A DNA stretch of 23,475 bases from Lachnospiraceae bacterium (GTDB taxonomy: Bacteria; Bacillota_A; Clostridia; Lachnospirales; Lachnospiraceae), in NCBI GenBank assembly GCA_016291475.1, contig JAEEXJ010000050.1:1-23475 (forward strand). The letters are read 5' to 3'. Both the position numbers and the translations under genes were made by a program. The first letter of the stretch is position 1; the number at the start of each line of letters is the position of its first letter. Below, piece by piece: positions 9,019 through 18,472 of this stretch. The notes under the pieces are model-generated. The model had not been told where the DNA came from. It saw nothing but the letters and a program-made list of their open reading frames with translations, and did not search any database.

Positions 9019-9065
9019 CGGTTTAACGGATTATGTAAACCGGTGACCTATCCGTTGAAAAAACC
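9019..9065 (-). promoter_or_regulatory. Inverted repeats in the leader of the minus operon
   Basis: CGGTTTA (9019-9025) is complementary to TAAACCG (9036-9042) and, in a competing pairing, to AAACCG (9060-9065). AACGGA (9025-9030) is complementary to TCCGTT (9051-9056). These fall inside the predicted leader and could be an operator or alternative RNA hairpins. Arms of 6-7 bases in AT-rich DNA may be chance. Confidence 0.25.
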
Positions 9066-9087
9066 GTCTTCCATATTGAAAACACTA

Positions 9088-9116
9088 CATTATACATATT
9101 TATAGGTACTTCATCA
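9088..9116 (-). promoter_or_regulatory. Sigma-A-type promoter of the minus operon
   Basis: On the minus strand, TTGATG (9116-9111) is followed after 17 bases by a perfect TATAAT (9093-9088). Transcription would begin near 9081, giving a leader of about 92 bases before the zinc-ribbon gene. The spacing and -10 are ideal, and the -35 matches TTGACA at four of six positions. The leader contains the inverted repeats at 9019-9065. Confidence 0.65.
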
Positions 9117-9139
9117 ATTATATATACCATAGAATATTA

Positions 9140-9168
9140 TTGCAATAAGCCTGTAAAGCAAATATAAT
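9140..9168 (+). promoter_or_regulatory. Sigma-A-type promoter of the ABC operon
   Basis: TTGCAA (9140-9145), a 17-base spacer and a perfect TATAAT (9163-9168) predict transcription from about 9175. This excludes the ATG codons at 9174 and 9180 as practical starts and supports ATG 9192. The promoter is back to back with the minus-operon promoter, the two elements lying within 81 bases. Confidence 0.65.
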
Positions 9169-9191
9169 TTTGAATGTATATGGGTGGTGAT

Positions 9192-9830
9192 ATGGTTGAA
9201 GTCAGTAATATCCGCAAATCATACGGTAGAAAGCTCATTCTTGACGGAGTAGGGTTTTCGGCACAGCCCGGTGAGCAGATAGCACTTGTCGGCAGGAACG
9301 GCTGCGGCAAGAGTACTCTCATGCAGATAATGGCAGGTCTGATAAAAGCTGATTCCGGAACTGTATCTTATTTCGGACAAGGTATTAAAACCGGACGCAG
9401 TTTTTCACATATCGTCGGTTATCTGCCTCAGGAGAATCCTCTTATAGAAGAGCTGTCCGTTGCAGACAATATTTCACTTTGGTCCGGCAGGAGGGTCCGC
9501 CCCGATGATGAAGTCGTAAAGATGTTTCATCTGAAGGATATGCTTAAGGATCCGGTATATAAACTGTCGGGAGGGATGAAGCGAAGAGTGGCTATTGCCT
9601 GTGCTTGTGTGCATATGCCGCCGGTAATGCTTATGGATGAGCCGACTGCAGCACTTGATATCTACTACAGACTTGAAGTCAGAAAGTGGATGAAGCAGTA
9701 CAGGGAAATGAACGGAACCATTATCACCGTTACTCACGATTCCGACGAGATGTCGGATTCGACGAGGTGCCTTCTTATTGAAGACGGCATCATCAAAGAA
9801 TACGAGGAGGAAAAGAAAAATGCATTTTGA
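9192..9830 (+). CDS. ABC transporter ATP-binding protein
   Basis: This 212-aa nucleotide-binding subunit would power the two ABC-2-type permeases encoded downstream. All expected motifs are present: Walker A GRNGCGKST (34-42), Q-loop in GYLPQENP, signature LSGGMKRR (125-132), Walker B VMLMDEP (145-151) and the switch His182 in THD. It is a short, single-domain ATPase, as is usual for ABC-2 exporters. ATG 9192 is chosen over 9174 because GGTGGTGAT sits immediately before it and the predicted transcription start is near 9175. Its last 11 bases overlap the next gene, which begins at 9820 with its RBS inside this gene. The substrate is unknown. Confidence 0.93.
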   Translation: MVEVSNIRKSYGRKLILDGVGFSAQPGEQIALVGRNGCGKSTLMQIMAGLIKADSGTVSYFGQGIKTGRSFSHIVGYLPQENPLIEELSVADNISLWSGRRVRPDDEVVKMFHLKDMLKDPVYKLSGGMKRRVAIACACVHMPPVMLMDEPTAALDIYYRLEVRKWMKQYREMNGTIITVTHDSDEMSDSTRCLLIEDGIIKEYEEEKKNAF

Positions 9831-11463
9831 TCCAAACACAGGCGAAAAGATCATGGATCCCGGTGACGAGATTCAGGCTACCGCCGAAAATACCGCAAAT
9901 CAGGCACAGGCAGCTGCTTCTCAGGCTGCAGAGCAGGTACAGGCTGATGCAGCTCAGGCTAACAACGCAGCAGCTCAGCAGGCAGCACAGAATGCCGCTC
10001 AGTTCCAGCAGGCACCTCAGTTCCAGCAGGCACCTCAGTTTCAGCAGGCTCCTTCTGATTCAAACAGCGTTAAGAAGGGCATGCCCATCGGTGTTGTCAT
10101 CGGTATCGTAGCTGCAGTTCTTGTAGTTATCGGAGTAGTCGCTTTCTTTGCTTTCAAGGGATTAGGAGCAAAGGTATCGCTTCTTAATACATTGACCCAC
10201 GCTTATGACGGAGAGTACCTTTCCGAAGCAACCAGAAATATCGCTTACAAGCCTTTCAACGATGTTACCATCAAGTATGAGATAGAGATGGATGATGTTG
10301 AGGCTGTCATGAGCTTTGCAAGCGAGCACTCTTCTCACACAAGAAGTGTTTATGCTGAGGTTACATACGACGGATTTACCGTAGATGCAACCGCTTATAT
10401 CGATGAGAAACAGATTCTCGCTTCTTGCCCTCTTGTCGGCGATTATCTCTTCACATACGATTATTCAAACGACAAGCACGACGGAATTATCGCAGACGCT
10501 CTTGATGAAATGGACCTTGAGGTATCCGATCTTAATGCACTGATTGCATTCCTTAATGACAATTCCGGCTCTATCGAGAAGTTCTACGGCAAGTCTGTTG
10601 CATATTTTACCGATTGTGCAGCAAGTCTTGATTTCAAAAAGACCGGAAACAAGGAAACCTTTACCGTTAACGGAGACAAGGTTGATTGCAAGGAGTACAG
10701 AGCTACTTTTTCGGAAGAGACCTTAGCCGGATGGATCAGCGGATATCAGGAGATCGTTGAAGAGTTCGTAGAGAACAATTCCAATCTTGTAGAAACCTTC
10801 GAAGAGCTTAGCGGCGAAGACCTCGATATCGAGGATGCATTTGAAACCATTCTTGACGAGCTTGACGGTGATGAGGAAGCTTACATTTCTATCTTCACCA
10901 AAGGTAACACCACTGCAGCTATCCGTATTACCAATTCTGACGAAGATCAGTATTATGAGATTCAGCTTCAGGGAGGAGATTACCTCGCTCAGAATGTAGA
11001 GATCATCTTCAATGACGACGGAGATGAGGAGACCATCCTCACTGTTTCCGGTAAAACCAAGGGTGATGTTCAGACTACCACCATTGAGGCTGAGGATGAC
11101 AGCTTCACATTCGAGTATTCTTACGACAAGAAGACCGGTGCATTTGAGATGACCATGGAGCAGTTTGGCCGTGAGGTTTATTCCTGCGAAGCTACCATTA
11201 CCGTCGATAAGAATTCATACACAATTGAATTCGAGACCCTTTCTTCTTATGGAATGGACCTCGATTTTGATAAGTACATCGTAACTATTTCCACCAAGGC
11301 CGAGATCGTTAAGCCTAAGGGAGAAGAGTTCGACCTCGGAGCTGCCGATGAGGATGATTTTGAGGATCTTTATGAGGAAGTCGTGGAAGAGATCATGGAT
11401 AATGACGAGCTTCAGGAACTCCTTGAGGAACTTGATCTTAACAGCTTGTATTATGGCTTCTGA
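9820..11463 (+). CDS. Single-TM protein with Q/A-rich cytoplasmic head and large acidic outer domain
   Basis: The product is 547 aa from ATG 9820, chosen because GAGGAGG (9804-9810) lies nine bases upstream; in-frame codons before it lie inside the ATPase gene. It begins FDPNTGEKI, then an Ala/Gln-rich low-complexity head ending in three QFQQAP repeats. A membrane segment follows at about 88-113. The rest is an acidic, beta-rich domain with many VTYDGF/FTVNGDKV-like strands and a strongly acidic C-terminus (ELLEELDLN). I do not recognise the family. Its position between the ATPase and the permeases suggests an accessory or substrate-contacting subunit. The short FDPNTGEKI head occupies the place that zinc ribbons occupy in the two related membrane proteins nearby. 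Confidence 0.85.
   Translation: MHFDPNTGEKIMDPGDEIQATAENTANQAQAAASQAAEQVQADAAQANNAAAQQAAQNAAQFQQAPQFQQAPQFQQAPSDSNSVKKGMPIGVVIGIVAAVLVVIGVVAFFAFKGLGAKVSLLNTLTHAYDGEYLSEATRNIAYKPFNDVTIKYEIEMDDVEAVMSFASEHSSHTRSVYAEVTYDGFTVDATAYIDEKQILASCPLVGDYLFTYDYSNDKHDGIIADALDEMDLEVSDLNALIAFLNDNSGSIEKFYGKSVAYFTDCAASLDFKKTGNKETFTVNGDKVDCKEYRATFSEETLAGWISGYQEIVEEFVENNSNLVETFEELSGEDLDIEDAFETILDELDGDEEAYISIFTKGNTTAAIRITNSDEDQYYEIQLQGGDYLAQNVEIIFNDDGDEETILTVSGKTKGDVQTTTIEAEDDSFTFEYSYDKKTGAFEMTMEQFGREVYSCEATITVDKNSYTIEFETLSSYGMDLDFDKYIVTISTKAEIVKPKGEEFDLGAADEDDFEDLYEEVVEEIMDNDELQELLEELDLNSLYYGF
10000..10053 (+). repeat. Three tandem 18-bp units coding QFQQAP
   Basis: Units at 10000-10017, 10018-10035 and 10036-10053 each encode QFQQAP. 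The first two are identical in DNA; the third differs at third codon positions. They lie in the cytoplasmic low-complexity head just before the membrane segment. Copy number in such repeats can vary between strains by slippage. Confidence 0.85.
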
Positions 11464-11502
11464 TCTGACCGTAACTTGTCGGTGTGAGAACCACTCTTTG
11501 GA

Positions 11503-12723
11503 ATGAACTATTCTTTACAGTACATAAGAATAGAGCTTAAAAGAGCCGCTCATGCATTGATGAGCGGTATGGTTACGCTTATTATCATATCTGTTATTAC
11601 ACTGGGCTCTGCGGCAGCGCTTTATACGCTGCTGCAGAGCCTTGGTATTTCCGAACCTGTTAAGATCGCTGTATCCACTCCGGGAGAAGGGAACATGGCA
11701 AAACTCGCCATCAAGCTTCTCAAAGGAATGGATTCCATAAAGGTAGTGTGTGAGTTCGAACTGACGGATGAGCAGGATGCCAGGGAAGGTGTATATAACG
11801 GAACATACGGAGCCGCGATAGTTCTTCCAAGGGATTTCTACGAGGGTGTAAATACCGGAGTTAACCCCCCCGCTCTTATCCTTATTCCCGAAGAGATGAC
11901 GGAAGGCCTAAGGAATTTCGGAGATCTTCTGGAAGCTTCAGTTTCACTTGTCGATACGGTTGAAGGCGGAATCTATGCCGTATCGGATGCTTACTATACA
12001 TACGGTATGTATGTGAGTAAGGCGGACATGGAAAACTATCTTACAAATCTTTCTTTTGATACACTTCTTAACCGCACCAAGTTTTTTGATGAGGAACTGG
12101 AAAGTTCACTGGATGTGGATGATCTGATATCTTATGCGGTTGTATCCGCATGTCTTCTGATACTTATGGTCACCTGCACGGGCTTCGGTTATCTGTATAC
12201 GAAAAGAAGCAGATCCGTCGAGTATCTTCTTAAAAGAAACGGAATAGGTCCCGTCAAAAAAGGATTTGTAAGATTGTTTGTCATGATGCTTCAGCTTTTG
12301 GCTATCTATCTGGTATTTATGCTGGTGGTCATGATCGCATCGCATATTATGGTTTCTTCCGATAATGAAGCTATAGTTCTTGCCGGAAAATCCCTTGCCG
12401 AGGCTTTGGATGTTCTTAAATCATTCGGAAACGTGATACCGGTTCTCTTCTGTATATGCGGGTTTACGCATCTTGTCTATTCCCTTTTGGGAAGCAGAGA
12501 GGATTCAGGTCTCATCCTTCTTATTGTTTTCATGATCATGCTCATAGTCGGAGGGTGCATCGTTCCTTCCGTATTCTTACCCGATTCCATAGAAAATCTC
12601 GGGTCTTATCTTCCTGCGGCTTTGTGGAGAAATGACATCTTCTCCGGCGGACCTTTCAGGGAGATAGTTATGGGCACATTGCTGTTTGCCGGAGGGGAGG
12701 GGATCACATGTCTGTATACCTGA
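11503..12723 (+). CDS. ABC-2-type transporter permease, first subunit
   Basis: The 406-aa membrane protein has an N-terminal membrane segment (about 22-43), an outer domain of about 160 residues, then a cluster of hydrophobic segments at about 207-230, 258-283, 310-330 and 337-360, and possibly one at the C-terminus. This is the layout of ABC-2 membrane subunits that carry a large outer domain between the first two helices. The RBS is weak: GGTGTGAG (11481-11488) is about 14 bases from the ATG, so translation may depend on the gene before it, which ends 39 bases upstream. It overlaps the second permease by 16 bases. Pairing as a heterodimer with that protein, driven by the ATPase at 9192-9830, is inferred from gene order. 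Confidence 0.88.
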   Translation: MNYSLQYIRIELKRAAHALMSGMVTLIIISVITLGSAAALYTLLQSLGISEPVKIAVSTPGEGNMAKLAIKLLKGMDSIKVVCEFELTDEQDAREGVYNGTYGAAIVLPRDFYEGVNTGVNPPALILIPEEMTEGLRNFGDLLEASVSLVDTVEGGIYAVSDAYYTYGMYVSKADMENYLTNLSFDTLLNRTKFFDEELESSLDVDDLISYAVVSACLLILMVTCTGFGYLYTKRSRSVEYLLKRNGIGPVKKGFVRLFVMMLQLLAIYLVFMLVVMIASHIMVSSDNEAIVLAGKSLAEALDVLKSFGNVIPVLFCICGFTHLVYSLLGSREDSGLILLIVFMIMLIVGGCIVPSVFLPDSIENLGSYLPAALWRNDIFSGGPFREIVMGTLLFAGGEGITCLYT

Positions 12724-13757
12724 GTCGTTTCCTCCTGTTCCTTAAAGCGAGGCTGAAAAGTCCCTTTACTTATATATGGATGGTTCTGATCGCATTTTCC
12801 CTTTACCTTGTTTCCAAATCGGTCATTCCTCTTTCGGAGCCTTCGGAAGTATTGATCCTTAACGAATCGGGTGAATACGGGGAAAGGGTTTTTGAACTTC
12901 TTGAGGTTACCGCCGAGCATGGCGGAGCATATGTATTCAGGGAGGCTGATGACGAGGAGAGCCTCAGAACGATGGTGAGAAAGGGCCAGGCAGCCTGCGG
13001 TTTTATTTTCCCGGAAGATATGGAAGAAAAGATCGCATCGGGGGATACGCGTCATATGATCGTTATGGTCACTTCCACATTCTCTGCCAAAGGCCCGGCC
13101 GTCAGGGAAAGTGTATTTGCCGCACTTTACCGGGTGATGAATGCGGATGCGATCGAAAGTACTCTGGGTTCTTTTTTCGAGGATCCGGATCTTGTAAGGG
13201 ATTATGTAAGGGAAAAATACGAGTATTTCGTCGGAAGCGACGAGGTGTTCGGACTTGAATATGAAGTAGTTGAGACTGCTCCGGATGCTTCGACGGACTT
13301 TTTAAGAGACAGTTCCGATCCCATAAGGGGAACTGCCGCGGTGCTTATATTTATACTGGGACTTTACAGTGCAAGCTCATATTTCGGAAAGGCGGGGCGT
13401 TTCTTTAAGGCGCTGGGGAGAAAAGAGAAGGCCTTCAGCCTGTTTTTGTACGAACTTTCCTCCATAATCATCCCGGCAGCCAGCGGATTTGTGATGATAC
13501 GCACCCTTGATCCGGGGGATGTGCCTTTTATCCGTGAGCTTCTTATATATGCGGCTTTTGTATTATTCGGCTGTATATGGAGCGGGGTATTCGTAAGCTT
13601 TTTCAAGAGAAGCGAGAAGTATCTTCCTGCTGTATCGGTCCTCATGTTCGTATGCTTTGCAATCTGCCCGGTGTTTTTTGATATAGCGGGTTATTTCCCA
13701 ATCATCAGGTATATAACCTCGGTCCTCCCCCCGGCTTTTTACCTGTATATGCTCTAA
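12708..13757 (+). CDS. ABC-2-type transporter permease, second subunit
   Basis: This 349-aa protein has the same plan as the gene before it: first membrane segment at about 18-38, outer domain about 40-205, then segments near 208-230, 243-267, 274-298 and 305-330. The outer domain contains the early strand-helix pattern (EVLILNESGEYGERVFELL) typical of ABC-2 permeases of this type. The two permeases are not obvious copies of each other, so they probably form a heterodimer. The start codon lies inside the 3' end of the previous gene, in line with translational coupling. Confidence 0.88.
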   Translation: MSVYLSRFLLFLKARLKSPFTYIWMVLIAFSLYLVSKSVIPLSEPSEVLILNESGEYGERVFELLEVTAEHGGAYVFREADDEESLRTMVRKGQAACGFIFPEDMEEKIASGDTRHMIVMVTSTFSAKGPAVRESVFAALYRVMNADAIESTLGSFFEDPDLVRDYVREKYEYFVGSDEVFGLEYEVVETAPDASTDFLRDSSDPIRGTAAVLIFILGLYSASSYFGKAGRFFKALGRKEKAFSLFLYELSSIIIPAASGFVMIRTLDPGDVPFIRELLIYAAFVLFGCIWSGVFVSFFKRSEKYLPAVSVLMFVCFAICPVFFDIAGYFPIIRYITSVLPPAFYLYML

Positions 13758-13760
13758 ACA

Positions 13761-13789
13761 TTGACTTTTCACCACTAAAAGTGGAAAAT
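13761..13789 (+). promoter_or_regulatory. Possible weak internal promoter before the zinc-ribbon gene
   Basis: TTGACT (13761-13766) is followed after 17 bases by GAAAAT (13784-13789). The -35 is good and the -10 is poor. A short hairpin, CCACT/AGTGG (13772-13776 with 13780-13784), falls in the spacer. The site lies just after the second permease stop and could provide extra expression of the downstream pair. Confidence 0.3.
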
Positions 13790-13828
13790 ACATATGTTTT
13801 ATAGTTCCGAAAGAAAAGGAGAAAAGAC

Positions 13829-16159
13829 ATGAAGTGTAAGAATTGCGGAAACGAGCTCATGGATGGCGCAGTTTTCTGTCAGGCTTGCGGAACCAAGCAG
13901 GACGAGCCTGCTGCTGAAGTAAAGCAGGAAGAGACTAAGGCTGAAGAAGCTCCCAAGGCCGAGGAGACTAAGGAAGCTCCCAAGGCGGAAGAAAAGCCTG
14001 CCGAAGAGAAGCCCGTTCAGGAAAAGAAAGAAGAAAGCACTGCTCAGCCCGAAGCTCAGGCACAGCCTCAGCCTCAGGTACAGCCTCAGGCACAGGCAGG
14101 CGAGACTAAGAAAAAGTCTCCCATTCCCTTTATCATTGCAGGCGCTGCGGCAGTTGTCCTTATAGCGCTTATCGCACTCGGCATTAAGCTGATAGGTTCC
14201 GGAAGCAGAGGTGGTTCTTCAACCGCAGTAGCATATGTTTCCAAGGGAACCCTTTGCGTTATCACCGATGCTGCTTCAAAGGAGCCCAAGATCTTCGAAG
14301 TCTGCGACATCGACCTTGACAATGGCGCATATTATCCCTATAACTTCATCACCTGGAGCGATGATAATAAGACTATCTATTTCTTTGATGATGTGGATTC
14401 GGATAATTACGGTGATCTTTGCTCCGTTCAGATATCCAAACTCGGCAAGGATAAGTCTAAGAATGAGTCTAAGGTTGTAGTTATCGATGACAATGTCTAT
14501 ATCCCCAACTTTACCGTTCTTTCCGACGGAAAGCTCATGTACACCACTTCTAAAGATAAGCTTTGCATTTATGGCGGAAAAGAGCCCGAAGAGATTGCCA
14601 AGGATGTAGAAGATTTCTATCTTACCGATGATGAAAAGGCAGTCATCTGTCTCGGAGACTATGAGTCCGATGAAGGATATACTCTTTCATATATGAGCAT
14701 TACCGGTGATGATGTTACCGAGCTTGACGATAAGGTTGACCGTGTCAATTCCGTAGAAGAAGGTTATGTAATCTATACCAAGTCCGAATATGATGAGGAT
14801 TATAATTATATCCAGTCTCTCTATACCTGTGATTTCGAGGGAAATACCGATGAGATAACCGATTCACTCGGATCAACAGGAAGCATTTATGAGAATGGCT
14901 TCTACTATACCGAAGAAGTTGCTTCAACCGTAACACTTTACGATTTTATCGATGATCCTTATGCAACATCCGATGCTCAGGCAGAGGAGCCTAAGTATCC
15001 CGATTCCGATGCAGGATTTGTTCAGGCAGATCCCGAGGAGGTTTTCGATAGCTATAAGCTTAACAGGATCGTTAAGAAGTTCGATGGAGATCCCGTAGCT
15101 TACATGGAGAGCAACTGCTCCACTTATACCTATAACGGAAAAGATTATTACTATACCTATAACAGCGACACCTATGAAGCATATTATTATGACATAGCGG
15201 GCGATGTTTACTACCGTTATGACAGCGATAAGATGTCAGAGGCAAGAGACAAGTACTATGAAGATATGGAAGTCTGGTATGATATCCAGAACAGAATCTA
15301 TCTCAGAGACTCTCTTAAAGAGTACGAAGTAGATCCCGGATATGTAGCACTTTACTATTTCCACGACGGACAGAGTGAAGAGATCGTAAGCGAATGCAAG
15401 GACGTTAAATATGCTTATATCGGTCTTGATACTCCCATGGCACTTTATCACCAGGCAGATTCCGATTCGATCGAGAAGCTTAGCATTGACGACATCTCAT
15501 ATGCGTATGATGCATATGATCAGCTTTTCGGATATTCCGCATCAAATGATTATGGCGAGATCTTCTACGCTATCGGCAGCGACGCAGAGCTTTCTCTCGG
15601 TGAAAGCGGAATGATCAGAAGCATCGGCGGATCTTCAGCCGATTCACGTATAGCTGTTCAGATCGATAATGATGATAAATCCGAGTTCATTCTCTACACC
15701 ATAAACGGAACATCTCTTGAGCAGGATTCCAAGTTTGATGATGAGGCGGAACTTGTTGCCGGATACAAGAACGGAAAGGTTTATTTCATTAAGAATATTT
15801 CCGATGACAGCTCGACCGGTGACCTCTATATTTATGACGGCAAAGATAACGTTAAGGTATTAAAGAATGTCAGCCTTTACAAATCCGGATTCGTATATGA
15901 TAACGGAAACTTGATCGTCTACGATGAAAAAGGAAAGGCTACCCTTTACAATTCAGCCGGAGAAGAGATCGTAAAACTCGGTGAGGTTGATTCTCTCTGG
16001 GATGTCAGATATTTCTCAGATAAGAAGATACTCTACGTTGCAGGTGAAAAGCTTTGCTTCTACAACGGAAAAGAAAGCTTTAAGATTGCAAGCCGCATCG
16101 AATATATAAGATTTGCAAGCTCAACAAACGGTTCATCACTTTCAACCTACAGTTACTAA
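13829..16159 (+). CDS. Zinc-ribbon, single-TM protein with beta-propeller-like outer domain
   Basis: The 776-aa protein begins with a zinc ribbon (C3, C6, C17, C20), followed by a Lys/Glu/Pro/Ala and then Pro/Gln-rich linker to about residue 95 and a membrane segment at about 99-121. The long outer domain is acidic, Tyr-rich and made of repeating strand units (SKGTLCVITD, DGKLMYTT, NGKVYFIK, NGNLIVYDEKG). This is the look of a TolB/DUF5050-type beta-propeller. The RBS AAGGAGA is well placed. It shares its N-terminal plan with the zinc-ribbon protein encoded at 7291-8988. As part of or next to the ABC operon it may sense or bind something outside and signal through the ribbon; that is inference. 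Confidence 0.87.
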   Translation: MKCKNCGNELMDGAVFCQACGTKQDEPAAEVKQEETKAEEAPKAEETKEAPKAEEKPAEEKPVQEKKEESTAQPEAQAQPQPQVQPQAQAGETKKKSPIPFIIAGAAAVVLIALIALGIKLIGSGSRGGSSTAVAYVSKGTLCVITDAASKEPKIFEVCDIDLDNGAYYPYNFITWSDDNKTIYFFDDVDSDNYGDLCSVQISKLGKDKSKNESKVVVIDDNVYIPNFTVLSDGKLMYTTSKDKLCIYGGKEPEEIAKDVEDFYLTDDEKAVICLGDYESDEGYTLSYMSITGDDVTELDDKVDRVNSVEEGYVIYTKSEYDEDYNYIQSLYTCDFEGNTDEITDSLGSTGSIYENGFYYTEEVASTVTLYDFIDDPYATSDAQAEEPKYPDSDAGFVQADPEEVFDSYKLNRIVKKFDGDPVAYMESNCSTYTYNGKDYYYTYNSDTYEAYYYDIAGDVYYRYDSDKMSEARDKYYEDMEVWYDIQNRIYLRDSLKEYEVDPGYVALYYFHDGQSEEIVSECKDVKYAYIGLDTPMALYHQADSDSIEKLSIDDISYAYDAYDQLFGYSASNDYGEIFYAIGSDAELSLGESGMIRSIGGSSADSRIAVQIDNDDKSEFILYTINGTSLEQDSKFDDEAELVAGYKNGKVYFIKNISDDSSTGDLYIYDGKDNVKVLKNVSLYKSGFVYDNGNLIVYDEKGKATLYNSAGEEIVKLGEVDSLWDVRYFSDKKILYVAGEKLCFYNGKESFKIASRIEYIRFASSTNGSSLSTYSY

Positions 16160-16196
16160 GTCGGTCGTTAAAGATATTTTGGAGGAAAGGCTTTTT

Positions 16197-16697
16197 ATGG
16201 ATAAGGGATATTATGAATTTCTGGTAAAGGGTAAGCCCAATACCATGGCTAAGATTTTAAAGGTGGTACTGTTCATACTGACGGTCCTCACTCTTATCGG
16301 AGCCCTCCTTCTCGGAAACATGGTTGTGATGGTCCTGGGAGTAGCATTCGGGGTAGGTACATATTTTGCGTCACTGTTCACGGATGTGGAATATGAGTAC
16401 CTGTATCTGGAAAAAGAACTTTCCATCGACAAGGTATTCAACAAGGAACGCAGAAAACACGCCGAGACCCTGAGCCTTGATAAGGCACAGGTATTCGCAC
16501 CGGAAAAGAGCTCCAAGCTCGATAACTTCGGCAAGATGAACGGAAAAGTTACCGATTACAGCTGCGCCGAAGAAAACAACGGTCTTAAAAAATACGTTAT
16601 GTACTACGAAGGAAATCGAAAGATCCTTTTCTCGCTGGATGAGGAAATGATCAAGATCCTTAAGAGTAAATGCCCCAGAATTTTCAGTGAATATTGA
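16197..16697 (+). CDS. Small two-TM membrane protein, DUF6106-like
   Basis: The product is 166 aa from ATG 16197, with GGAGG (16181-16185) upstream; earlier in-frame codons overlap the previous gene and have no RBS. Two membrane segments lie at about 17-37 and 42-62. A conserved-looking stretch follows: DVEYEYLYLEKELSIDKVF, then a basic patch (NKERRKH) and VFAPEKSS. This matches my memory of the DUF6106 family, which has no known function; I could not run a search. It lies 37 bases after the zinc-ribbon gene and ends the operon before a long hairpin. Confidence 0.8.
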   Translation: MDKGYYEFLVKGKPNTMAKILKVVLFILTVLTLIGALLLGNMVVMVLGVAFGVGTYFASLFTDVEYEYLYLEKELSIDKVFNKERRKHAETLSLDKAQVFAPEKSSKLDNFGKMNGKVTDYSCAEENNGLKKYVMYYEGNRKILFSLDEEMIKILKSKCPRIFSEY

Positions 16698-16705
16698 TTA
16701 ACTGA

Positions 16706-16760
16706 GTCAAGGAAGTTTTTTACCTTAAACGGGATAAAAAACTTCCTTGACATTTATTTT
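16706..16760 (+). terminator. Terminator hairpin, 17-bp perfect stem
   Basis: Bases 16706-16722 pair perfectly with 16735-16751, with possible extra CC/GG pairs in the loop. A T-rich tail (ATTTATTTT) follows. It begins 8 bases after the stop of the DUF6106-like gene and should end the ABC operon. Its tail is less pure than a classic T tract. The -35 box of the guaB promoter is built into its right arm. Confidence 0.75.
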
Positions 16761-16775
16761 GGGTGATGATAATAT
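16747..16775 (+). promoter_or_regulatory. guaB promoter, -35 box in the terminator arm
   Basis: A perfect TTGACA (16747-16752) is followed after 17 bases by TAATAT (16770-16775), or after 15 bases by GATAAT (16768-16773). Transcription would start around 16780. The -35 hexamer is formed by the last bases of the terminator stem plus one base beyond. Confidence 0.5.
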
Positions 16776-16791
16776 CTTTAAAATTTTTCTT

Positions 16792-18295
<1,504 letters not shown>

Positions 18296-18333
18296 TGCGT
18301 TTTAACGTGATAAAGTATTTAGTGTGATTATAT

Positions 18334-18362
18334 AAGCGGCGGGCTAAAATCCGCCGCTTTTT
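18334..18362 (+). terminator. guaB Rho-independent terminator
   Basis: AAGCGGCGG (18334-18342) pairs perfectly with CCGCCGCTT (18351-18359) around an 8-base loop, followed by a run of T to 18362. This is a classic GC-rich intrinsic terminator 38 bases after the guaB stop. Confidence 0.93.
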
Positions 18363-18407
18363 CTATGTTTTGCACCATGTCATTTCCTTTTATTTGCCCC
18401 CGAAATA

Positions 18408-18416
18408 TGGTATATT
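18408..18416 (+). promoter_or_regulatory. Extended -10 promoter of the GGDEF-EAL gene
   Basis: TGGTATATT (18408-18416) fits the extended -10 pattern TGnTATAAT with one mismatch. No good -35 is seen at the usual distance, which extended -10 promoters do not need. Transcription from about 18423 supports ATG 18473 as the start rather than TTG 18431. Confidence 0.5.
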
Positions 18417-18472
18417 TTATACATTGATGATTGTGTATTTTGTATCTTCGGAAAGCGTTTTTTGAGGTTGCC

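Noticed and set aside
9174..9191. Upstream ATG codons (9174, 9180) as start of the ABC ATPase
   Set aside because: They lack an RBS and sit at or next to the predicted transcription start; ATG 9192 has GGTGGTGAT before it.
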